Origin: Lentzea xinjiangensis
Lineage (GTDB): Bacteria > Actinomycetota > Actinomycetes > Mycobacteriales > Pseudonocardiaceae
Direction: 5' to 3'
Assembly (NCBI RefSeq): GCF_900110955.1
Contig: NZ_FOFR01000017.1
Span: 62,001 to 126,000, forward strand
Length of the DNA: 64,000 nucleotides
Below, in pieces: positions 35,654-45,265 of this stretch; the first letter of the stretch is position 1; each line of letters opens with the position of its first letter. The position numbers were made by a program, and so were the translations under genes. The notes beneath the pieces are model-generated. The model was given only the letters and a program-made list of their open reading frames with translations. It searched no databases and was not told the origin of the DNA.

Positions 35654-36440
35654 CTAACTCAATGAGAGGTCGCGGAGTCGGCGCCAGCAGATGATGCCGC
35701 AGGCCAGGCTGAGGAAGGCTTCGTGGATGTCGTCGCGGATCTCCCAGCGGATCCGCAGGCGACGGAACCAGTGCAGCAGCGCGAAGGTCTGCTCGACAAC
35801 CCAGCGATACACGCCCAGACCGGAGCCGTGTTCACTGCCGCGGCGGGCGATCACGGGTGTGATGCCCTTGTCGTGCACCAGGGCGCGGTACTTGTCGTGG
35901 TCGTAGCCGCGGTCGGCGTACACCGCGTCGGGCGGGAACCGGGGCCGGCCGCGTTTGCCGCGCACCGGCGGGATCTGCTCGATCAGCGGCATAGGCTGGG
36001 TGACGTCGTTGCGGTTGCCGCCGGTGAGCGACACGGCCAGCGGGATGCCGTGCCCTTCGGTGATCAGATGGTGCTTCAAGCCGGTCCTGGCGCGATCGAC
36101 CGGGCTCGCTCCCGTTTTGGGCCGCCCTTGAGAGCAGGCACGTGCGAGCCCTCGATCACCGCCCGCGACCAGTCCAGCGCGCCCGCGGCGTTGAGCTCGG
36201 CGAGCAGGTTCTCGTGCAGCCGCTGCCACACCCCGGCCTGATGCCAGTCCCGCAGCCGCCGCCAAGCGGTCATGCCCGAGCCGAAACCGAGCTCCTGGGG
36301 CAGGAACTCCCACGGGATATCGGTGTAGAGCACGAACAGGATGCCGCACAACACCTTGCGGTCATCCAGCCGCTTACGTCCCGGATGATCCGCGCGTCGC
36401 GACACCACCGGACGCAGCGGCTCGATCCGCCTGTGTGAAC
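35654..36440 (-). mobile_element. IS5-family (IS427-type) transposase, two frames, 5' end lost
   Basis: The 5' frame (to about 36076) reads IEPLRPVVSRRADHPGRKRL, GILFVLYTDIPWEFLPQELG and LDWSRAVIEGSHVPALKGG with the first catalytic Asp. The 3' frame continues with PKTGASPVDRARTGLKHHLI, YADRGYDHDKYRAL and WVVEQTFALLHWFRRLRIRW with the DDE glutamate. The frames meet at C-CCA-AAA on the minus strand (around 36115-36121), a typical -1 slippage site, so the fusion was probably made by programmed frameshifting. The N-terminus is degraded before the usual start near 36440, and no matching terminal repeat is visible on that side, so the element looks inactive. Confidence 0.8.
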
Positions 36441-36650
36441 TATGGCGATGAGATCGCGCTGACTTCCAGGAACGCGACTCCTGCAGGCTGGTGCGGTTCC
36501 GTTCAGGTTCGTTGAGGACCGTTCTGGTGCGTCCAGCGCACGACGCTGCTCCCGATCCGCTTCCAGAGTGTGCTCCCACGGCTGACGTACTGCTTTCGTC
36601 GCCGCCATGAGCGTCCTGTGACGCAAGAGGAGAAGTCGGCCTGGGGGACT

Positions 36651-39600
36651 TCAGCCGTCTTCCCCTTCCCTCTCGTCGAGTATCTCGGTCCCGTTCCACA
36701 CGAAGCGGGCGGTGGTCACGGCCTCTTCTCCGTCGCCACCCGTGATCAGCTGGTGGATCGCGATGCCGTCCAGTTCACGGTAGGTGCACCACTCGTGGTC
36801 GGAGGTGAGCACGAGGTCCAGGTCCAGTGCGGACAGCAACTCGAAGACCTGGCCGCGGTTGACTGTGTCGACGCCGACGAAGACCTCGTCCAGCAGGATG
36901 ACCCGCGGTGCGCGGGCGACTGCCTGATAGTGGGCTGCCACGGCGGCGAACAAGGGTAGGTGCAGCGCGATCGCCTTCTCACCTCCGGAGAGCGCTCCGT
37001 GAAGTTTCTTGGTCAACGGCTGCCACCCCGTGCCATTCATGCGGTCGAGTTTCACCACGAACCGGTGCCAGGCGGTGTAGTCGAACACCTGACCCAGTTG
37101 CTGTTCCCAGCCTGCGGCGGACTCATCGGCCTTGGCCTGCTCGACGCGCTCGCGGAAGAATCGGTGCAGCGACTCGCGATCGGCCTCGCTCAACCGCACC
37201 GGATCTTTGAGCAGGAGGTCGCGTGCCGCCTTCGTGCCGGCCGGCAGGTCTGGTGAGACTTCCCACACCAGCCGCACCGCCACTTTGGACGCGGTGCGCA
37301 CGCGCTCCAAGCGAGCGTTCATGCCGTCGACCAGTTCATGCGCCTGCCGTATTCGGGCGGCGAGGTGACGGCGAGTGTCGCCAGTGAGGGTTCGGTCGAA
37401 CAGTTCGCGTTCTTGTGCGGTGATGTCCTTCCGGCTGCGCTCGGCGTCGGATCGGAGCCGATCGAACAGCGCCGACGCACCGATGCGCATTCCGTCCACC
37501 ATTGCGGAGAAGACCTGGACGTCCTCGTCGGAGTCGAGTTCGAGATCGGCGCGACCGCCGAGCACCTCGCGGGACGCGTGCACCTCCTCGGCCAACCGAT
37601 GTGCGGCGTCGCCGATGTTCTTCGGTGAGTGGGGGAGTGCTGGCCACGAGGCCGCGACCGTCCTCGCCGCGTCGAGAGCCGCCCGGACACCAGTGGACGT
37701 CGTGAGCGCCTCGGTGAACGCGGTCATGTCGTGCAAGCCGCTGTCCGCTGGGAAGCTGCCGTTCGCCAGGTGGCGGAAGCGATTTGCCGCCTGGTCGCGA
37801 ACGCCGATGGCGCTGTCACGAACCTCCGCGTCGGTGGCGCGCCGGGTGGTCAGCTCGCCCAGCCGCTCGGCCAGGCCGCTGATCTCCTTGCGTGTCCTGC
37901 TCGCTCGCTGCTTGAGCTCGCCGAGCTCGACCCGCAGGGCTCCGAGCGCGTCGAGCACGCTCCGGTAGTCGACGCCGATGGTGCTCTCGACGGCGTCCAG
38001 CTCACTGTCCAGTCTGCTCGCGACGGCTTCGGCTTCGTCCGCCTCGTCCTCTCGCTGATCGGCGGCGAGCCGGGAGCGCTGTGCCTGCTCGGCGGTTCGG
38101 TCGGCTTCGCGACGCGCCGCGACCAGGGTGGCGTGCTCGTCGATCCACGCGTCAGCGGCGGCGCGGAAGGCGTTCACGGCATCCGCCACGGTGTCGAGCG
38201 CTTTTCGCTCCGCGGGCAGTCCGTGTTCGGCTGCGGCTGCGGTCAGCTCGCGCAGGGCGCGGTCCACGCGCTGCTCGCGCTTCGACAGGGTGTCCAGCGA
38301 ACGCCGGACTATGCCATCGGCGGTGGAGACCGCCGCCTCCGCCCTGGTGAGCGCTTCCAGAGCCGCGTCCGCGTCGGCGTGGCTGGGCCGCGCGTCGCGA
38401 TCGGCTTGGACGGCCGACCTGCGTGACGCAAGCGTTCGCAGTGCGGCGGTGTGCGTCTCGATCAGCCCCTCCGACGTGGTGATCCGCTCGCGCAGTTCGG
38501 TCAACCGGCGCTGCCTGGCCCGCTGCCGGGCGAGCGCGCCGATGTGCGCGGCCTCGTCCTTCTGCCACGTGCCGCGCAGGGTGCCCAAGCGCCAGCCGCC
38601 ATCGGCGCCGATCGCCGCCGGGTGCCCCTCTGGTGGATGTTCGCCGAAGGCCACCTCGGCCAGCAGGCGGGTGACGACGCCAGTGGCCACGGGTGTGTCC
38701 GACTCGGGCACGAGGACCTCGGTGAGCGACCGGCCCGGCGCCACAAGTACGGAGCCGGGCACGGCGAACGTGTCGTGCCCGGTGATCGCACCGTCGTGGC
38801 CGACCCAGGCGTCCAACAGGCCCGACGCTTGAAGTGCGGCTTCCACCGACGCGCGGACCTCCTCGGGCACCGCGTCCGCAAAGCGGACCAGCCGCCACAG
38901 CGGCGCGCCGTTCATCCTTGCGCGGTCGGTGGTGCGGGTGTGTGGTGGCAGGGGAGGCAGGTCCTGTTCGGCAAGCAGCCGGCGGATCTCCTCGCGCAAT
39001 GCGCCACGTTCACGTTCGGCGTCTGCCCGCGCCGTTTCGATCAGGGTCTCCTCCCTGGTGACGGCGTCCAGCACGCGCCCTGCGACGGTGTCGACCTGGG
39101 TCAGCACGGCGGTCTCCGCCGTGGCGAGGCCTGCCAGCACACCGGGCTCGGGGAAGATGAGTTCGCGGCAGCCCGCCGCCCACGTCACGATGGCGGCTTG
39201 CAGCTTCGCAAGCGCTTCATCGCGGCGGTCGCTCAGCACCGCGCGGCGTTCAGCGGCCTCCGCGAGTGCTTCCCTGGCCTCGTCCAGTGCCTGCTCCGCC
39301 TCCTCCCTGCCCGCGACGGCGACCCCGTGCTCCCTCAATGCGGCGCGCACGGCTCCCACCTGTTCGCCTCGGGCCTGCACCGCGGCGCGCAGCAGAGCCC
39401 GCGACCGCGAGGGATCGGCGAGGGTTCGAGCGATCTCCGCGTGGACGGAGGCCAGCCCGACGCGGGTGGCGTCGGTCGAGGCGACTTCGGCCAGCGCCGC
39501 GGTGGTCTCGGTCCGTGTCTCCGCATGCCTGGCGGCGATGTCCGCGGCCTCCACATCAGCCTGGGCGGTCTCGCGATGGCGGGTCGCGTCGGCGCGCCTC

Positions 39601-40721
39601 GTCGTTGCGGTCGCACGCGCCTGGCGGACCTGGGTTCGTAGCCGGTCGAGCTGTTCACCCTTCCGGTACGCCTCACTGCCGATCAGGCCTTGGACACGCC
39701 CTTCGGCTTCGATGATCCGCCGTTCCAGCTGATCCTCAAGCTCTTCGGCTTCTTCCTTGCGCCGCGCCGCACGTTCGTGCTCCTCGGCCGAGAGCTTCGC
39801 GGCCTCTGCCAGGTTGCCGAGCTCGGTCGTCGCGGAGATCAGCTTCGCTGCGGCGGCGCGCAGCACGCGCTGGGCGTACGCGCGTTGCCTTGCACTGAGG
39901 CGCTGCGCTGCTTCCACTTCCGCGTCCATGCGGTTGAGCTGTTCACGTTGCCGGTCCAGGCGTTCGAAGCCTTCGGCCAGATCGCTGATCTCCGCCTCGC
40001 CGAGCGGCGGCAGGGCCTTGGACAGCAGCGTGGACAGCAGCACGGGGTCGAGCCGCTGCGACAGCTTGGGCGTGCGGAGCTGGAGCAGGGCCGTGATGAG
40101 TGCGTCGTAGCGCTGTTCGCTCAAACCGGGGAACAGGGTCGAGCGCACGGTGGCGCGATAGTCCGCGGCGTTCTGGTGGAGGACCCCCTGCTCGCTGAGC
40201 GCGGCTTCCAGCGCCTTGGTGGTGAGGGGAGCGCCGTGCTGGTCAGTGAGCGAGAGGCCGTTCGGTACACCGATGCGGAGGTCGGTGGTGAAGTAGTCGG
40301 GGTGCACGGTGGTGGTGTGCTTGGTCGCGGCCAGCCGTGCGCCGCAGGAGAACCATCTGTCTTGCGAGCCGCTCGCCGCGGGGAAGCGGAACTCGAGCCA
40401 CACGTAGCCGACCCTCGTGGTACCGGACGCGCCGTCTCCCATTAGGTTCCAGTGCATGGTGCGCTCGGAAGTGCCGAAGGTGGACAGCCGGTTGGCGCGC
40501 AGGTTTGCGTCGTACAGGAAGGGCAGGAGCAGCTCCAGCGCCTTCGACTTGCCGGTGCCGTTGGGGCCGCGTAGCAGCAACCGTCCTCTGTGGAACGTGA
40601 AGACCTCGTCGTAGTAGCGCCACACGTTCAGGATCCCGGCGCGTTCCGGTGTCCACCTGGCCACCGCCTCGCGCTCCGTGCTTGAGACGGCAATGGCGCT
40701 CGGCAGTTCGGTCACCGTCAT
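36651..40721 (-). CDS. jetC: Wadjet JetC-type SMC/MukB-like ATPase (TIGR02680 family)
   Basis: A 1356-residue SMC-like ATPase. The Walker A motif is RGPNGTGKSKALELL at about residue 45-55; near the end are the ABC signature SGGEKAIALHLPLFA (about 1240) and Walker B VILLDEVFVGVDTVNRGQVF with the D-H of SDHEW. Between lie long coiled-coil arms. Start ATG at 40721 overlaps the JetB stop (ATGA). In Wadjet, JetA-JetB-JetC form a condensin-like motor that extrudes plasmid DNA, and JetD cuts it. The DUF2397/DUF2398/TIGR02680/DUF2399 set is one recognised Wadjet form (I believe type II). All key ATPase residues are present, so it should be functional. Confidence 0.93.
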   Translation of the reverse strand: MTVTELPSAIAVSSTEREAVARWTPERAGILNVWRYYDEVFTFHRGRLLLRGPNGTGKSKALELLLPFLYDANLRANRLSTFGTSERTMHWNLMGDGASGTTRVGYVWLEFRFPAASGSQDRWFSCGARLAATKHTTTVHPDYFTTDLRIGVPNGLSLTDQHGAPLTTKALEAALSEQGVLHQNAADYRATVRSTLFPGLSEQRYDALITALLQLRTPKLSQRLDPVLLSTLLSKALPPLGEAEISDLAEGFERLDRQREQLNRMDAEVEAAQRLSARQRAYAQRVLRAAAAKLISATTELGNLAEAAKLSAEEHERAARRKEEAEELEDQLERRIIEAEGRVQGLIGSEAYRKGEQLDRLRTQVRQARATATTRRADATRHRETAQADVEAADIAARHAETRTETTAALAEVASTDATRVGLASVHAEIARTLADPSRSRALLRAAVQARGEQVGAVRAALREHGVAVAGREEAEQALDEAREALAEAAERRAVLSDRRDEALAKLQAAIVTWAAGCRELIFPEPGVLAGLATAETAVLTQVDTVAGRVLDAVTREETLIETARADAERERGALREEIRRLLAEQDLPPLPPHTRTTDRARMNGAPLWRLVRFADAVPEEVRASVEAALQASGLLDAWVGHDGAITGHDTFAVPGSVLVAPGRSLTEVLVPESDTPVATGVVTRLLAEVAFGEHPPEGHPAAIGADGGWRLGTLRGTWQKDEAAHIGALARQRARQRRLTELRERITTSEGLIETHTAALRTLASRRSAVQADRDARPSHADADAALEALTRAEAAVSTADGIVRRSLDTLSKREQRVDRALRELTAAAAEHGLPAERKALDTVADAVNAFRAAADAWIDEHATLVAARREADRTAEQAQRSRLAADQREDEADEAEAVASRLDSELDAVESTIGVDYRSVLDALGALRVELGELKQRASRTRKEISGLAERLGELTTRRATDAEVRDSAIGVRDQAANRFRHLANGSFPADSGLHDMTAFTEALTTSTGVRAALDAARTVAASWPALPHSPKNIGDAAHRLAEEVHASREVLGGRADLELDSDEDVQVFSAMVDGMRIGASALFDRLRSDAERSRKDITAQERELFDRTLTGDTRRHLAARIRQAHELVDGMNARLERVRTASKVAVRLVWEVSPDLPAGTKAARDLLLKDPVRLSEADRESLHRFFRERVEQAKADESAAGWEQQLGQVFDYTAWHRFVVKLDRMNGTGWQPLTKKLHGALSGGEKAIALHLPLFAAVAAHYQAVARAPRVILLDEVFVGVDTVNRGQVFELLSALDLDLVLTSDHEWCTYRELDGIAIHQLITGGDGEEAVTTARFVWNGTEILDEREGEDG

Positions 40722-41950
40722 GGCTCGTCCTCGACGTCGTCGGCGCTGGTTCGGGTCACCGCGTAGCGGGCGGCTGCGGGACGGGCTCGCACGACTCCAC
40801 CGCTGACCCGGACGAGGCCGAACGCGACCAGCACGTCCAGCGCGTCGGTGACCAGTCGGCCGGGGCCGTTCTCGTCGCGATAACCCTTGGCCCACTTGGG
40901 GAATCGGCTCAGCAACGCGTCGGCCTCACCGCGCAGCTGTTCAACGGCGACTGGTCCGGACGCGGACGCGATCCCGTCCAGGAGCAGCAGGGCGGCGACC
41001 TTGGCGTTGCTCGAGTCGTCCGGGAACCGGCTGTCGGTGGCCAGGCCGTCCGGATCGACCAACATGAAACCCTCGGCACGTTCCTCCACCAGGAAGCCCG
41101 CCTGATCGGCGGCCCGGCGCAGCAGCTGGCCACCTGTCGGAGATTCCAAGTAGGCGAGTTCCGCAGGCGTCAGCTCGTCGCGGTGCACGACCGGGTCCTC
41201 GACGAGCCTGCGGAACACCGAGTGCCGCAGCCGCAGGTTGCGCCGCACGTCGGACACCTCGTCGTCGGTGTCGCCGTAACGCCGTTCGCGGGACAGCCTC
41301 GTCAGCAGCTCCGGGAAGCGCAGCGGGACCTCGTCGGCGGGTACCGCCACCTGCGAGGCGCCGACCGGGGCCGCCGGCAGTCGCATGAGCAGCGTGGCAT
41401 CCACCCGGTAGAGGACCTTCGCTGCGGCGGAGTCCACGTACGCGTCGGTGGCGCCGTCCACCACCTCGACCGCGCCGAACGATTCCAGCAGGCGCAGCGC
41501 GTCGACGAACGCCATCCGCTCGGCGCGACTGGACGTGTCGAACCGTGGCACGGCCGGGTCCACAGCGCAGGCCTGTACGACGCGGTCCGCCAACAGCCCG
41601 ATGGTGGTGACCGGAATCGCCAGCAGTTCGGCGGCCACCACGCACATCAGCGTGTACCGGCGGCGGTCGAACGGGGCACGGCTGGCGCGGTGCCGTCGTG
41701 CCGGACGGGTGGGATCGGTGGCGAGTCTGACCTTGGCCAGCCGCGCGTATCCCAAGCGCGGCTCGACCACGAGCGACCACCCGCAGTAGTAGTCGAACCA
41801 CTTCTCGACCGGGTCCCGCCGCCTGCGCACGAGGTCGAAGGTCTCCGGTGCGCTCCTGGCGCTGATCAGCGGTGCCGCGAGGAGCAGGCGGATCGCCCGC
41901 GCGACCTCTTCGCGCTCGGCGATGACCAGCTGGTTCGCGAGGTTGCTCAT
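40718..41950 (-). CDS. jetB: Wadjet JetB-type protein (DUF2398 / TIGR02678 family)
   Basis: A 410-residue protein with the family start SNLANQLVIAEREEVARAIR, the EKWFDYYCGWSLVVEPRLG segment and the winged-helix-rich C-terminus. It would be the kite-like subunit of the Wadjet condensin complex, binding JetA and the coiled-coil heads of JetC. It overlaps both neighbours with ATGA junctions, so the three are made in fixed ratio. Confidence 0.92.
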   Translation of the reverse strand: MSNLANQLVIAEREEVARAIRLLLAAPLISARSAPETFDLVRRRRDPVEKWFDYYCGWSLVVEPRLGYARLAKVRLATDPTRPARRHRASRAPFDRRRYTLMCVVAAELLAIPVTTIGLLADRVVQACAVDPAVPRFDTSSRAERMAFVDALRLLESFGAVEVVDGATDAYVDSAAAKVLYRVDATLLMRLPAAPVGASQVAVPADEVPLRFPELLTRLSRERRYGDTDDEVSDVRRNLRLRHSVFRRLVEDPVVHRDELTPAELAYLESPTGGQLLRRAADQAGFLVEERAEGFMLVDPDGLATDSRFPDDSSNAKVAALLLLDGIASASGPVAVEQLRGEADALLSRFPKWAKGYRDENGPGRLVTDALDVLVAFGLVRVSGGVVRARPAAARYAVTRTSADDVEDEP

Positions 41951-43494
41951 CCGGTCTCAGCTTCCCTGGGCCGTGTCGTGCGGCCACCCTGTGTGCGGAT
42001 CTCGACGTCGTAGTCCGGGCTGATGAACACCCCGCGCGGGCTCTGGATCACGGCGTGCTCCCGGTGCTCCCGCGGTGGAGTCAGTAAGATCTCCACCCGT
42101 CCGTCGCCTGTGGTGGCCCGGTGGACCCCGTGCTGGTCCGGTGCTGTGGCCAAGGCTCGTCCGAGCAACTCCAGCAGTCGTTCGAGCACCTCGTGCTCCA
42201 GTTGCGCGAACCGGGAGAGCCGGATGCCGCCTCCGGTGTCCAGCTGGTCCCAGGCGGCTTTCAGCGCGGCCCGCTCAGCGCGAGCCCGTTCGGCACGCAC
42301 CGCCTTGACCTCCGCCACGTCGCGCACTCGCCCTGTGCGGCTGAACCGCTCCGTCCGGCCCGCACTGCGCAGGAGCGCGGACACCTCCACGGGCGGTGCC
42401 TCGGACCAGCCGGCGGACGAGCTGACCAGTTCGGGATCGGCGTGCGCGAGGTGGGCGTGCCGGGCCGAACCGAGGCCGAAAGCCGTGGTCCACAACAGGT
42501 GCAGGTCTTCCTCCGACGGCGCCGCGGCGAACCAGCGGGCCAGCTCGCGGAAGTCTGCCGCCGCACTGGTCGACCGGCGCCGGGACTCGGTGATCCGATC
42601 CAGGACCTGCAACAACGCGATGATCGCGCGTCGAGCGACCGCGAACAGCTGCTCGGCACGTGGCGTGCTGCCGTCTACCGGAAGGAACCACGCCCGCAAT
42701 CCCTCCCACCTGGCCCGGCGCAGCTCCAGCCACGCCACGTCCGCACCGTCGCCTTCGGTGGGCGGGAGCTCTGCGCCGAGCAACGCCCGGTGGTGCAACA
42801 GAGGCACACCGTAGCCCTTGACCACGGCGATGCGACTGGCGATCGCGTGCGTGCGCTGCTCCAGGTTCGTGGTGAACTCCTGGAGGTAGGCCACGGTCGC
42901 CGCCTTGACCTCGCGGAAGGTGTCCTGGTCCGCGCCCTCGGTGCGCAGCAGGCGCTGGAGTTCGCCGTTGAACTGCTTCGTGTTGCCCCGCAGGGCTTCC
43001 AGATGACCTTCGAGTTCGACCAGCGTGCTGAAGACCCGGCGATCCGGCGCGGCGGGATCACTGAGGTGCACGGCCAGTTCAGCGAGCCGGTCCGCGATCG
43101 CGTCGAGCACGGCGGTCTGGAGTGCCCCGGTCGAGGCCAGCACGCCCATCGCGTGCACCACCCCGGCCAGTGCGGCCTCACCTCGTCTGGTCAGCGAGTA
43201 CTGGATGTTGCGCCGCTCGTACTCGTCGGCGGTTCGATAGTTCTCGGCGTGGTTCTGGGTGACGTCGAGCAGCCCCCAGCCGCGCAGGCTGCCCAGAGCG
43301 TCGACGAGGTCCTGATCGTCGAGGGGGTCGAGCCAACCGACAGAACGAAGTCTCGACCGCACGTCGTCCAGCCCGAGAGCGGTCTCAAGCCGTTCGTTGG
43401 CCTCGCCGAACGCATGCAGGATCGCGACGTACAGCTCCGCCCGCTCGCCCGTGGTGAACCGGAACATCTCCGATGGCACGCGCATGGCAGCCAA
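41947..43494 (-). CDS. jetA: Wadjet JetA-type kleisin-like protein (DUF2397 / TIGR02677 family)
   Basis: A 515-residue DUF2397 protein. The N-terminus (MFRFTTGERAELYVAILHAF) and the winged-helix segment with DALGSLRGWGLLDVTQNHAE and YERRNIQYSLTRRGEAAL match the family. It acts as the kleisin that bridges the JetC heads. I give the TTG at 43494 because GGAGGGG lies five bases upstream of it, while the ATG at 43485 is fourteen bases away; either is possible. 27 bases separate it from the JetD stop. Confidence 0.92.
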   Translation of the reverse strand: MAAMRVPSEMFRFTTGERAELYVAILHAFGEANERLETALGLDDVRSRLRSVGWLDPLDDQDLVDALGSLRGWGLLDVTQNHAENYRTADEYERRNIQYSLTRRGEAALAGVVHAMGVLASTGALQTAVLDAIADRLAELAVHLSDPAAPDRRVFSTLVELEGHLEALRGNTKQFNGELQRLLRTEGADQDTFREVKAATVAYLQEFTTNLEQRTHAIASRIAVVKGYGVPLLHHRALLGAELPPTEGDGADVAWLELRRARWEGLRAWFLPVDGSTPRAEQLFAVARRAIIALLQVLDRITESRRRSTSAAADFRELARWFAAAPSEEDLHLLWTTAFGLGSARHAHLAHADPELVSSSAGWSEAPPVEVSALLRSAGRTERFSRTGRVRDVAEVKAVRAERARAERAALKAAWDQLDTGGGIRLSRFAQLEHEVLERLLELLGRALATAPDQHGVHRATTGDGRVEILLTPPREHREHAVIQSPRGVFISPDYDVEIRTQGGRTTRPREAETG

Positions 43495-43521
43495 GGCTTC
43501 CCCTCCCCTCAGTCGAGCACG

Positions 43522-44769
43522 CTACGGCAGACCACCGACAACCCGCCCGCGTTCCTGGATCTCGTCCAACAATCGACCAGTGACCCGCTCCTCCGGAACC
43601 GCCGACCCGTGCTCGCACATCGCGTTGGCCAGCCCGTCGTCCCAGGGCGCCTCGGTGATCCGTCCCACCGGCGTGCCGTCACCCAACGCCCGCAGGTAGT
43701 CCTCAGTTGCCATGCGCCAGGGCGTGGCGCCCGTGCGGGCGATCACGTGCGCGGCGATCCGCACGCCCTCACCGTCGAAGTCGCCGTGGTAGCGCAGCGC
43801 GGATCCTTCCGCGGCCAGCCCGCGCAGCAGGGCGATCACCGCGCTGTTGGGCCACCCCGACGTGCACACCATCGGCGGGCACGAGGGCCCGAGCCGGGCG
43901 ACCGCCACCGCGAGCACGCTCGGGTTTTCGAAGACCCACACCTCCTGTGGCGAGCCGACGAACGAGGTGGCCCGCACCTGTGCCAACGTCAGGGCCGCGA
44001 CGTGCCCCTCGTCCGCGCACACCCGCAGGACTTGGCCGCCGACACCGCTCAACCGCAGCCCGGCGGCCAAGACGACCGACGACAGTTCGTCCTCGACCAC
44101 CCCGGCGCTCTCCCACAGCGCCCGACGCTCCTGAGCGTTCTTCGGCAGCTCCACGTCGTGCAACTCCGCCAGCGCCCGCAACACCAGCCCCGCGCCCCGC
44201 GTTCCCTCGTCCAGGGCGTGCGGATCACCGAGCAGGCTCTCCGCAAGCACTGGCAGAGGCACGCCCGCCGCAGGCAATGCGGCGAGGATTCTCAAAGCGC
44301 GATCGAGTTCCCTCCTGGTGCGCTCGACAGAACCGGCGACGAGTCCTGCGCGCCGAACGGACTCCACCCACCCCTTCAACGCCGGTTGGCTGGTAACCAC
44401 GACATGGCTGTCCAGCCACGCCCACAGCTCGGAGCGGGAGGCATCGGCCAGCGCCCGCTGCCCGGCCCGGTCGTCCAGCGGGCCCAGCAGGGCCACGACA
44501 ACCTCGCGCGCCCCGGCACCCACTGCGGACATCAGCAACTCGTCGAGCGCGGCCATCGACACCGTCACGTACTCGCCCGGCAGGCGATCAGTTCCCAGCA
44601 GATCGGCCACAGCCGACCGCTGCTCGTCGTCGAGAGGGCCGGCCTTCACCCGGCTGACCTGACGTCCAGACGACATCCGGTCGTGCACGGCCTTCCACAA
44701 GGGCATCAGGGCAGGCGACCCCAGCCGGTCCAACGCACGCATGATGCCAACCTTGGCAGAACCGCTCAT
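43522..44769 (-). CDS. jetD: Wadjet JetD-type nuclease (DUF2399/DUF3323, TOPRIM; TIGR02679 family)
   Basis: A 415-residue protein, first gene of the operon. The C-terminal TOPRIM domain shows the glutamate in VWVFENPSVL and the metal-binding D-x-D in ALRYHGDFDGEGVRIAAHV, the residues used by JetD/topoisomerase VI-type nucleases to cut DNA. The N-terminal half is the arm domain (DUF3323). Its stop is 27 bases before JetA. Having the nuclease gene first, ahead of the motor genes, is a notable order and could set low constitutive expression. Confidence 0.92.
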   Translation of the reverse strand: MSGSAKVGIMRALDRLGSPALMPLWKAVHDRMSSGRQVSRVKAGPLDDEQRSAVADLLGTDRLPGEYVTVSMAALDELLMSAVGAGAREVVVALLGPLDDRAGQRALADASRSELWAWLDSHVVVTSQPALKGWVESVRRAGLVAGSVERTRRELDRALRILAALPAAGVPLPVLAESLLGDPHALDEGTRGAGLVLRALAELHDVELPKNAQERRALWESAGVVEDELSSVVLAAGLRLSGVGGQVLRVCADEGHVAALTLAQVRATSFVGSPQEVWVFENPSVLAVAVARLGPSCPPMVCTSGWPNSAVIALLRGLAAEGSALRYHGDFDGEGVRIAAHVIARTGATPWRMATEDYLRALGDGTPVGRITEAPWDDGLANAMCEHGSAVPEERVTGRLLDEIQERGRVVGGLP

Positions 44770-45265
44770 CGGTCCGGCATGACGTGGCCGAGCTTGGAGT
44801 CAACCGGGTCGCGGTGGCTGCGATGTTGGTTCAGCTGCTCAGGTCATCACGCTGACCGGCTGAAGCGTCACTTTCCGTTAGATTCGGAGGGGTCGACGAT
44901 CAACGTCTGGCGAGCTTGTGCTATGGGATTGCAATTCGCCGTGGCGTGGCAAAGGTGACAATACAAGGACAAAAACTTGTCAACTTTCTGCGCGGACGTT
45001 CGCAGTGCGTTGACGCCAATCGCTGGAGTAGCAATTGGCCAGCTCAACGTGGGTCGATGGTATGGGTGGATGGGTTCACGTTGTGCCTTGCCGCGTTCAT
45101 CGCGCGTGTAACCAGTCGTTGGCGGGTCGGGCGAATTCAGTAAGCCCGATCATGTCTCGCCATTGGACTGTTCGGGCGTATTGATGCAGCTGCGGTTGCT
45201 CCACTTGGGTAATGTTGAGTGTTCACCTAACAGGTTGAGTTCCGCGCGATGTACAACTACTGACC
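44770..45265. other. Divergent promoter region between Wadjet and the ATPase-HEPN pair
   Basis: 496 bases of noticeably lower GC than the surroundings, with no convincing gene. It must contain the start signals of both divergent defence operons. I see no clear consensus promoter or palindrome that I would defend. Confidence 0.5.

Noticed and set aside
42121-44958. 945-codon plus-strand frame opposite JetA and JetD
   Set aside because: The minus strand encodes the two Wadjet proteins with TOPRIM and DUF2397 landmarks; the plus frame is His/Arg/Gln-rich without motifs.
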